Shown here: positions 1-6,042 of the stretch, piece by piece
How the letters are laid out: every line of letters starts with the position of its first letter
Numbering within the stretch: the first letter of the stretch is position 1
NCBI GenBank assembly: GCA_025765595.1
Contig: JAIVFH010000577.1
Coordinates: 1 to 13,968, forward strand
Direction: 5' to 3'
DNA: 13,968 bases
Source of the DNA: Obelidium mucronatum
Lineage: Eukaryota > Chytridiomycota > Chytridiomycetes > Chytridiales > Chytriomycetaceae
The notes under the pieces: generated by a model
The model's input: the letters and a program-made list of their open reading frames with translations, nothing else
Told to the model about the DNA's origin: nothing
The model's database searches: none
Made by a program: the position numbers and the translations under genes

Positions 1-486
1 CTTAAAGGTGACGATAAGGGATTCTCAACTATTCAACGGAAACTGGCAAGGCGGAGCTCCACGAAGGAATCTGAATTCAATGATAGGAGGCACAGTTTTG
101 ATTCCGCGTCATATCAATCTGAATATCACCACAACAAGAATGATGGCAGCAATGGCGTGACATTGCTTGAGCTCAAAAAAGAGTTTTTAGAAGGCCCTCC
201 TGTATCTCCCGCTTTGAAAGTGGATTCAGATTTTTCCACTGTATCAACATCATCGATATTTTCAAGTGCTTCGTCGATGCGGAAAGTGAGGGGGATCCTG
301 AAGTCTCCTTGTGGGTCAGAGCAGGGATCTCCGCAACAGCCGCTATTTCCAGCATTTTCAAGCATTGGATGTGACGATGATGATAATGGTGACGGAAATT
401 ATAGTCCTACGACGGGACGACGGCGGTCGAAAGTGAAATGGTTCAAATCGTTGATAAGTGACATCAAGAAGTTTGCAGCCGATTGA
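1..486 (+). CDS. Ser/Pro-rich disordered protein, C-terminal part; candidate PP1 regulatory subunit
   Basis: The frame is open from the first base of the window to the TGA at 484-486, so this is the C-terminal 161 residues of a longer protein whose start lies upstream. I do not recognise a folded domain. The sequence is rich in Ser, Asp, Gly and charged residues and looks disordered, with several proline-directed sites (KSP, GSP, YSP). Two short motifs match protein phosphatase 1 docking sites: GILK at 292-303, fitting the SILK pattern [GS]IL[RK], and KVKW at 430-441, fitting the RVxF pattern [RK][VI]x[FW]. They occur in the usual SILK-then-RVxF order with 42 residues between them. The tail is basic (GRRRSKVKWF) and ends shortly after. 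The PP1 role is inferred from short motifs only. Two overlapping AATAAA signals (489-499) follow the stop directly. Confidence 0.6.
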   Translation, partial: LKGDDKGFSTIQRKLARRSSTKESEFNDRRHSFDSASYQSEYHHNKNDGSNGVTLLELKKEFLEGPPVSPALKVDSDFSTVSTSSIFSSASSMRKVRGILKSPCGSEQGSPQQPLFPAFSSIGCDDDDNGDGNYSPTTGRRRSKVKWFKSLISDIKKFAAD

Positions 487-488
487 TC

Positions 489-499
489 AATAAAATAAA
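489..499 (+). terminator. Overlapping AATAAA polyadenylation-type signals
   Basis: AATAAA occurs at 489-494 and again at 494-499, within the 27 bp that separate the stop of the upstream gene from the ATG of the ankyrin gene. The position fits a poly(A) signal for the first gene, although cleavage would then fall inside the ankyrin coding region. Assignment is by motif and position only. Confidence 0.35.
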
Positions 500-513
500 A
501 AGTTTGCTCGACA

Positions 514-1797
514 ATGGCGGCAACAAGCAAGGAAGCGTTTCTTGCCCTTGTCAACAGCGGATCGCTCGAAGCAACGCGTGCATGCTTGGCCGCAGAACCG
601 TCGCTCGCCAAGGCGGCATCGGCGCTGCATGCGGCGGCATCAGGCAACGACGGCCGCATGGTGCGGCTCTTGCGCGACAGCGGCGCCGACGTTTGCGCAA
701 CGGCGGCTCCCGCGCACAACTCGGCGCTGCATGTGGCGGCGATGGCCGGCGCAGCGGACGCGGCCGCCGCGCTCGTCGGCGCCGAAACAGCGCGGCTGTG
801 CAACGCGTGGCGCGAAACGCCGCTGCACTGCGCCGCTGCCGTCGGTCACGTGGCGCTCGTGCGACTGCTGGCGCCGCATTCGGATCTGGCGGCGACGGAC
901 AAGTGGGGGCGCACGCCGGCGCGTGTTGCCCGGGAGCACGGATACGAGGCGGCGTGGGAGCTGTGTGGCGGGGCAGCGGCGGCGGGGCCAGAAGATGTGG
1001 GGGGTCCGGAACAGTCGGTTCCGGTGCGATCAAACGCGCTTGCAGCTCTTACGAATGAGCTTTTGGCTGTTCTTGGGGATCGGCCGGTTGACAGTGGCAA
1101 GAGCGCGAATGTAGTGGTTCAAACAATATTCAGAACGCAAACTGAGTCTCTGTCAGGAACAGTCGCGGCATTCACTCCACCACCACCCGCTCCTCCTGCC
1201 ACTGCCCCACCACCTCCTCCACCTCCTGCATCTGTTCCACCTCCTCCACTAGCACCCTCGACACCAATTTCCTTCCTACCAAACAAAATCCCGTTGTTGA
1301 AACCAACTCCAAAACCTGTGAAACCCCAGCAATCACCACCTGCACCTCGAAAACCCATAATCCATAAACCAAACCCCCTCTCCTCGCTCGGTACTCCCTT
1401 AAAATCGATTGCCAGCCATATTGAATACCCTGGAAGCCTCCAAACGTTGGAACAAATGCTTGAAGCCCGTGATGTGTACTACCCACAGGGAAGAGATATG
1501 TTTGGATGGACTGCGTTGCATAAATTTGCGTCGTGGAATGATGCAATTCTTGTGGAGCGTATGCTGGAGGTATTGGATGATGCATCTGTCAATGATGGCG
1601 ATGGGAATCAAGATGGATTCACTCCACTGCATTGCGCTCTGGATGCTGGTGCTCTGGAAAGTGTCAAGATTTTAGTAAAAAGTGGAAGGTGTGACACTGA
1701 AGGCTGGAGAGATGCAAAAGGGCGGACGTGTTTGGATTTGGCAATAGAGCTTGGCCTACAACAACTGTTGGTTGCCAAATCGATCAGTTTAGAATAG
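514..1797 (+). CDS. Ankyrin-repeat protein with central proline-rich linker
   Basis: Uninterrupted 427-residue frame from ATG 514 to TAG 1797 with no intron needed. Residues about 35-150 form three to four ankyrin repeats (cores such as SALHVAAMAG, TPLHCAAAVGH, RTPARVAREHG). Residues about 221-290 are a proline-rich, then Pro/Lys-rich segment with runs of four to seven prolines, a typical ligand for profilin, SH3 or WW domains. Residues about 329-425 form a second ankyrin block (WTALHKFAS, TPLHCALDAG, RTCLDLAIELG). The usual role of such proteins is protein-protein scaffolding; the partner is unknown. No signal peptide or membrane segment is seen. The first 500 bp are strikingly GC-rich (73% in 661-720) while the second ankyrin block is about 45% GC. 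The ATG lies only 27 bp after the stop of the upstream gene, and the gene converges on the minus-strand gene ending at 1836. Confidence 0.85.
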   Translation: MAATSKEAFLALVNSGSLEATRACLAAEPSLAKAASALHAAASGNDGRMVRLLRDSGADVCATAAPAHNSALHVAAMAGAADAAAALVGAETARLCNAWRETPLHCAAAVGHVALVRLLAPHSDLAATDKWGRTPARVAREHGYEAAWELCGGAAAAGPEDVGGPEQSVPVRSNALAALTNELLAVLGDRPVDSGKSANVVVQTIFRTQTESLSGTVAAFTPPPPAPPATAPPPPPPPASVPPPPLAPSTPISFLPNKIPLLKPTPKPVKPQQSPPAPRKPIIHKPNPLSSLGTPLKSIASHIEYPGSLQTLEQMLEARDVYYPQGRDMFGWTALHKFASWNDAILVERMLEVLDDASVNDGDGNQDGFTPLHCALDAGALESVKILVKSGRCDTEGWRDAKGRTCLDLAIELGLQQLLVAKSISLE

Positions 1798-1835
1798 AAA
1801 AGAATTTTGCATGCGTTTATTTTCCCTGTTGCTCT

Positions 1836-2787
1836 TTAATCATCCACCGTCAATCTCTTCTTCGTCGTGTTTACATTTCCAGCTGATTCCATATGCGTGT
1901 CGTCGTCATCAACTTCACACTCTGTTCGTTTGCGCAATGTCTCTTTGAATATCCCCCAAGCTTCACCTGACGCGGAATCACCGCCACCACCTCCAACACC
2001 ACTTTCATTCCACGACTGCCGAATCGTTTGAGTATCTTGAATAGCTTCCATCTTTGCAAACTTGATTTGCAACTCAATATAATTCGGTGGTCTCCCCACA
2101 TTCCGTAGGTACTTTTCAAACAGCGGGATATTCAAAGCCATATAATCGGGACTGACGGTAACCAAGTCGTGCAACATGAAGGGAATAAAATCCATGTCCC
2201 CAGAAGCGATAGAAGATGCGTCGACGCGTCGGAGTAAGTCAAAGAGCGTGAGTTCAAAGGGATCAATGACAATGAATTTAACTGCACTGAGGAAAGCAAG
2301 GCGTAAATCTTGTTTTGCGCTGACGCCGTCGAATCGAGATTGGACTTTTTCCTGAATGAGCGTAAGGAATAAACCAGTGTTTCCAAACTTCAATTTAAAA
2401 ACTCACAAAGTAAACAAAAACATCGCGCACAATCATTGATGCCCAAATATCGTGTTTGAGAACTTGTGCAAATTGTCCTAGAAAGTCGGTTGAGTTGGCG
2501 CAGTTCACCAAGGCTGCATGTTGCGCCTTGAGAAGTCTCTCAATGGTAGCCGTAAAGTCTGAAGCTAGTTGACGGCGAAACTGTGGTCTGAGACATAAGC
2601 CGTAGACGTGGCGGTATAGTTGCTCGTGAGAGAAGTTGGATCTAAAAAGGAGGATTGTAATTAAGTTGTTGGCATCACAATTCACGAGCCATACGTACAG
2701 CGGGACTTGAGCATGCAAAACAGGATCAATTACGCATTCTAGGAAGCGATGGAGAATGGTCCAGCCAGTGTTGTAATCGTTGTTCAT
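1836..2787 (-). CDS. Cullin N-terminal-repeat-like protein (CACUL1-like), lacking the cullin C-terminal half
   Basis: Three exons on the minus strand: 2787-2699, 2641-2407 and 2351-1836. Introns are 2698-2642 (57 bp, GTACGT...TTTAG) and 2406-2352 (55 bp, GTGAGT...TTCAG). The product is 279 residues. After an N-terminal stretch (GWTILHRFLECVI) the segment SHEQLYRHVYGLCL matches the cullin-repeat signature (E-E-L-Y-R-x-x-Y), and WASMIVRDVFVYFEKV matches the later cullin helix with the form M-x-M-I-R-D-I-L-x-Y-M-D. The C-terminal part is Gly-rich and acidic, ending in a small basic patch (TTKKRL). Full cullins are about 750 residues, with an RBX1-binding, neddylated C-terminal domain; none is present and the stop is clean. 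CACUL1 proteins have this kind of short architecture. Function is inferred: binding of cullin partners without ligase activity. The first intron is a multiple of three without stops, so retention is possible. Confidence 0.6.
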
Positions 2788-2832
2788 TTTTCAAAGGGTT
2801 TTTATTAAGATATACCAACATGATTGCGTCTT

Positions 2833-3325
2833 TTACTTCTTGTTCTTTGCTGCGTTTTGTTGAGTTAGCAAGAGACCGAACCGTCTCTTGAGAGTGACTC
2901 TGTGGCGTGAAAACTTGTCATCTGGAGAGAAACGGGCTGGGTGGGCGCTCTTGGTAACCTTTCCATCTGGAGAAGTTTTCTAAATATTCCAAGTAAAGTA
3001 TATTTTAATAGCCAAGTCGACAAGGTTTTGAGTTGGTGTTGGAACTGCAGAAGATCAAACTTTCTTTGCCGCCAAATGATCAACCCGTCTTACTTCCCCC
3101 CTCTTTCCGCCATTACAGTACATTTTAAACTTCGTCTTGAGGAGGGACTTTCGATTGGAATCCTTAGTGGCACTCTTGTCGAAAGTTATCTGATGGTGCT
3201 TCCTCAAGAGAGGCCTCCAGTTTCCAGTTTTGAGAGCAGCCTCAACTCTTTCCAATAGATCCATTTCTAACCTTGAGGGTGTAGACCCGCTTGCCCGTTG
3301 GGCCATCGTAGTACATCAAGTGCAT
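2833..3325 (-). CDS. NOP10: NOP10, H/ACA ribonucleoprotein core subunit
   Basis: Two exons on the minus strand: 3325-3272 (18 codons) and 2979-2833 (48 codons plus TAA), joined across a 292-bp intron (GTTAGA...TTTAG) in phase 0, giving 66 residues against about 64 in known Nop10. Exon 1 reads [18 protein letters not shown] and exon 2 contains [17 protein letters not shown] and [10 protein letters not shown], which are the hallmark blocks of eukaryotic Nop10. The protein sits in the nucleolus and Cajal-type bodies with Cbf5/dyskerin, Nhp2 and Gar1 in box H/ACA particles that pseudouridylate rRNA and snRNA. It lies head-to-tail between the phosphotransferase gene (43 bp upstream) and the cullin-like gene (45 bp downstream). 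The exons are too short to stand out as open frames. Confidence 0.95.
2980..3271 (-). other. NOP10 intron, 292 bp, with inverted repeats
   Basis: This is the longest intron in the window; most others are 48-90 bp. On the sense (minus) strand it starts GTTAGA and ends ATATTTAG. It contains a perfect 8-bp inverted repeat, ACTTTCGA at 3147-3154 and TCGAAAGT at 3179-3186, separated by 24 nt, plus weaker stems. A small open frame crosses it on each strand, but neither resembles a protein. Whether it carries a small RNA is unresolved. Confidence 0.75.
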
Positions 3326-3368
3326 TTGTGGAAGAAGGAAGAAGCGATTATAAAAAAAAAAGAAAAGT

Positions 3369-4412
3369 TTATTGGAGTCCTTCAACAATATGCAGACAAC
3401 TTCTAATATTCTCTATATTATCCAAGAATTCAGGGCTGCTTTCATCTTCAAATCGCCATGCTTCAAGAGACTCAATGCATAAGGCCTTGACTGCACCACG
3501 TACCGAAAGTCCGCCAAAGTTGGAAAAGGCTGGGAATTTGTCTCTTTCGAGCTCACTGCGGATCCATTTGTTTTCGTTCCGATCGTCTTCATTTTCCTCC
3601 TCCAACCACTCGTTCTGGAACTCGTTGTAATCAGGAAAGGCTCCACACCATTCCCAGTCAAGGATCGCGACAACATCGTATGAGTCCGTATTCTTACGAA
3701 CCATGATATTTCTGAAGGCAAAATCATTGTGACACAAGACAATGTTGTTCTTCAGCTTGTGTTTGTCAAACACTTGACGAATGAGGTCGGCACAGTTAGC
3801 TTGTTCAACACTTTCCAAGACCTCTTCAAAAGCTTGCTTCGTTGCCAGACTTTTAATATCGATACTCCTCAAATGAAGCAGTGCCAATTGCATCTTCCCA
3901 ACAAAGAAGTCTGCCTCAGAATCATACTTGTACCCTCTCCAATACTCGACTACTTGCGGAATACCGCCAACCAAAGCAACACCACCAATCTGATGAAACA
4001 CTTGATCCCTCAAACATCCCAATACATCACGTAACTGATTCAAGATGTTGAGTTTATCGCTTGTTTCCAAGCCACGCCAAACGGATTCCAGCATCTCCGC
4101 TGGAATGAATTCAGACAGCATCCAATGCACACTATCACAGTCCTTGTAGCTGAAATCAAAACCATGAGCAATAAGAGTGGGAGTTTTGAGCTCTGGAAGT
4201 GTGGCAAGGTAACTGAGAGTGTTTGCTTCGCTTTCAATCTTTTTGCGAGGCCATGATCTTGTTGATGAGAGACGGAGAAGGAGCGGATGTTTGTGGATTG
4301 TTGTTGATACTTTGATTGCCTTGTTGTTCCATCCCTTTGTGTGTGTGTTGATTGTTGAGTTCGTCAATACAATGATCAACTTGGGAGAGTCATGCAAAAA
4401 AAAAAACATCAT
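3369..4412 (-). CDS. Phosphotransferase of the APH / choline-kinase-like fold
   Basis: Single 347-residue frame on the minus strand, ATG at 4412 (a second ATG follows at once) to TAA at 3369-3371. The kinase-like catalytic core is clear: HNDFAFRN at about residues 228-235 gives the HxDxxxxN catalytic loop, and ILDWEW at about 250-255 gives the metal-binding Asp. The N-terminal lobe has GWNNKAIKV followed by PLLLRLSS, fitting the strand pair that holds ATP in this family, and IESEANTLSYLA as the helix with the partner Glu. Such proteins transfer phosphate from ATP to small hydroxyl substrates (choline, ethanolamine, fructosamine, aminoglycosides); the substrate here cannot be told. No membrane segment is seen. 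The start is the weak point: the second to fifth codons after ATGATG fall in an 11-T run (revcomp of 4396-4406), where sequence length errors are common. It diverges from the GNAT gene. Confidence 0.8.
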   Translation of the reverse strand: MMFFFLHDSPKLIIVLTNSTINTHTKGWNNKAIKVSTTIHKHPLLLRLSSTRSWPRKKIESEANTLSYLATLPELKTPTLIAHGFDFSYKDCDSVHWMLSEFIPAEMLESVWRGLETSDKLNILNQLRDVLGCLRDQVFHQIGGVALVGGIPQVVEYWRGYKYDSEADFFVGKMQLALLHLRSIDIKSLATKQAFEEVLESVEQANCADLIRQVFDKHKLKNNIVLCHNDFAFRNIMVRKNTDSYDVVAILDWEWCGAFPDYNEFQNEWLEEENEDDRNENKWIRSELERDKFPAFSNFGGLSVRGAVKALCIESLEAWRFEDESSPEFLDNIENIRSCLHIVEGLQ

Positions 4413-4558
4413 ACAGTTGGAATTTCATTGAAAGAAACAGCTACAGCGGATGAGAATTGAGTTTGCAACAAGGCTGTGATATACTCAAGGGAGACATCCA
4501 GCTTGATAAAGTGTGGTGAAGCAGTTTCTGCCATTTTTTGAAGGAAGACAAAAAAAGG
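4413..4558. promoter_or_regulatory. Shared divergent promoter region, phosphotransferase / acetyltransferase
   Basis: These 146 bp separate the minus-strand ATG at 4412 from the plus-strand ATG at 4559 and must hold both promoters and both leaders. I see no clear TATA box or other recognisable element. Confidence 0.45.
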
Positions 4559-5179
4559 ATGTGGATTCCAGTTCCATTGCCACCATCTCCTACAAAGTCG
4601 TTACCGCTGATTGCAATAACCAAATGGTCCCACAATCTGTCTCCATTTCTTCTGAAACACCTGAATGGCGAGAACGGCGAAGCAGTCACGCGGTACTTGC
4701 GTAATAAGATCCCACAGCCATACCTTGATAGCGACGCCAACTTTTTCATCGACATGTGCGCCAAAGAAGAGTTATTTACGTCGTATGCAATCGTCACTGT
4801 ACAACAAGGAGAATCTGAGGGAGATTGGAAGATCAAAGAAGCCATTGGATCCATCGGGTTAACGTTCAAAGACCCGTCTGATATCGAAGCGCATGCAGCA
4901 GAATTAGGGTATTGGCTTGCGAAAGAGTATTGGGGTTTGGGGATTATGAAAGCCACTTTGGCGGCCTTTCTGGAGTCGTATGTGAAACCGTTGAGCGTGT
5001 ATAATGAAAGTGCACCACAAATTCCGTTGGCAAAAGTATACGCGTATGCGGCTGTAGAGAATCGAGGGTCTTGTTTGGTGTTGGAGCGGAATGGATTTGA
5101 GGTTGAAGGTGTTCTCAAAAAGTATGCGTGGAAGCGAGGGCGGTTCCATGATCACTGTCTATATGCGAAGTTCTTGTGA
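4559..5179 (+). CDS. GNAT-family N-acetyltransferase, RimJ/RimL type
   Basis: The ATG at 4559 is the first in this frame and gives 206 residues ending with TGA at 5177-5179. An N-terminal strand and helix (LIAITKWSHNLSPFLLKHL) lead to NKIPQPYLDSDANFFI, which resembles the I-P-x-P-Y-x-x-x-D-A-x-x-F-I signature of the RimJ/RimL (Acetyltransf_3) subgroup. The acetyl-CoA pyrophosphate loop is in GYWLAKEYWGLGIMKAT at about residues 117-133 (motif A, with G-L-G-I). VYAYAAVENRGSCLVLERNGFE is the motif B region (N-x-x-S/A-x-x-V-L-E-K-x-G-F in relatives), followed by DHCLYAKFL. The enzyme should move an acetyl group from acetyl-CoA to an amine on a protein or small molecule, in the cytosol; the acceptor is unknown. 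No intron is needed. Next gene on the same strand starts 97 bp on. Confidence 0.85.
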   Translation: MWIPVPLPPSPTKSLPLIAITKWSHNLSPFLLKHLNGENGEAVTRYLRNKIPQPYLDSDANFFIDMCAKEELFTSYAIVTVQQGESEGDWKIKEAIGSIGLTFKDPSDIEAHAAELGYWLAKEYWGLGIMKATLAAFLESYVKPLSVYNESAPQIPLAKVYAYAAVENRGSCLVLERNGFEVEGVLKKYAWKRGRFHDHCLYAKFL

Positions 5180-5276
5180 TGTATAATTTAAATAGATTCA
5201 ATGGTTTTAAAGCATTATTATTCTACATGAATTATTTCTGTTTTCTCTCCAAAAACCAACCCAACCACATCACAAC

Positions 5277-5868
5277 ATGACTTCAATTCTTTGGTGCCAG
5301 GACTGCAGCAACATGCTATGTTAGAACAAATTAAATGATTTGTTGGCTCTATAGATAGTGCTAAAACCTGGGGGTTCAGATCCCAAGGAAGACCGGGCAT
5401 CAAAGACTCTGCTGTACTGCTGCCGCAACTGTCTGAAACAATACAGCACCGACCGCGAGCATCAGTGTGTCTTTCGCCATCAAATCAAACACAGTGAAGC
5501 GTGAGTGTGTTCTCCTGGGATGGGGCGGTAGAACTGTTTGGAAGGGGCTTTAACTGTCTTTCTGGGACGTATTTAGGGAACAAACACTGGCGAGAGTTGA
5601 CTTGAGCAGTGATCCAACATATCCGCGAGTAACAAAAGTCTGTCCAGAGTGTGGGAACGATACAGTCTTGTTTTTCCAGTCAAAGGCAAAGGCTACCGAT
5701 ACAACAATGCAGGTTTGTTTTCTGTTCTACTTTTTTTCAAACTTGGTTAGGACGCAGCCTCTGATTTCTTTGTCGCTTTTGAATTCTGGAATATTCTAGC
5801 TTTACTTTGCTTGTTGTTCTTCAGCATGTGGGCACCGTTGGACAGTAGATCCTGTCGGAGCTGAATAA
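5277..5868 (+). CDS. RPB9: RNA polymerase II subunit RPB9
   Basis: Four exons: 5277-5319, 5380-5500, 5577-5712 and 5800-5868, joined over introns of 60, 76 and 87 bp (GTTAGA...TTCAG, GTGAGT...TTTAG, GTTTGT...TCTAG). The product is 122 residues, exactly the usual RPB9 length. The N-terminal zinc ribbon is WCQDC (C7, C10) with CCRNC (C29, C32), bridged by NMLYPKED across the first splice site. The linker shows CVFRHQIKH. The C-terminal ribbon, of the TFIIS type, is VCPECGND with ACCSSACGHRW, preceded by LFFQSKAKATDTTM. RPB9 sits on the lobe/jaw of RNA polymerase II in the nucleus, helping start-site choice, fidelity and TFIIS-stimulated cleavage. Exon 1 is only 43 bp, so a simple open-frame search finds only the third exon. 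The gene converges on the MARCH5-like gene. Confidence 0.95.
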
Positions 5869-5930
5869 GAACATCACTGTTTTAAGGACCTGGGAGGGGG
5901 GGTGATGTTCTGGTTTGAATGGATGGCATT

Positions 5931-5944
5931 TGTGTGTGTGTGTG
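5931..5944. repeat. (TG)7 microsatellite
   Basis: Seven TG units in the 174-bp space between the convergent RPB9 and MARCH5-like genes. Ordinary simple repeat; nothing else is evident in this spacer apart from a G-run at 5895-5902. Confidence 0.9.
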
Positions 5945-6042
5945 ATGAACGGGTTGAAACCGCGAAATAGTCAAAAGTTCTGCACATAAAGAGCGATACT
6001 GTAATATTATTTTTCTATCCAGCCAAGCAGAAAAAGAGGCGG

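Noticed and set aside
551..1033. Long minus-strand and alternative plus-strand open frames over the ankyrin gene.
   Set aside because: High GC makes stop codons rare; products are low-complexity Arg/Ala/Pro strings, while the 514-1797 frame has clear ankyrin repeats.
2941..3258. 105-residue open frame on the plus strand and an 83-residue frame on the minus strand over the NOP10 intron.
   Set aside because: They overlap the intron and an exon of NOP10, resemble no protein and have no conserved motif; the minus frame only starts inside NOP10 exon 1 in another phase.
5369..5386. tRNA T-arm-like sequence (GGGGTTCAGATCCC) at the RPB9 intron 1 / exon 2 border.
   Set aside because: The loop lacks the conserved A58 pattern, no cloverleaf or acceptor stem can be drawn around it, and its 3' half encodes the conserved PKED of RPB9.
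5931..5944. TG repeat between RPB9 and the MARCH5-like gene.
   Set aside because: Ordinary short microsatellite in a convergent spacer.
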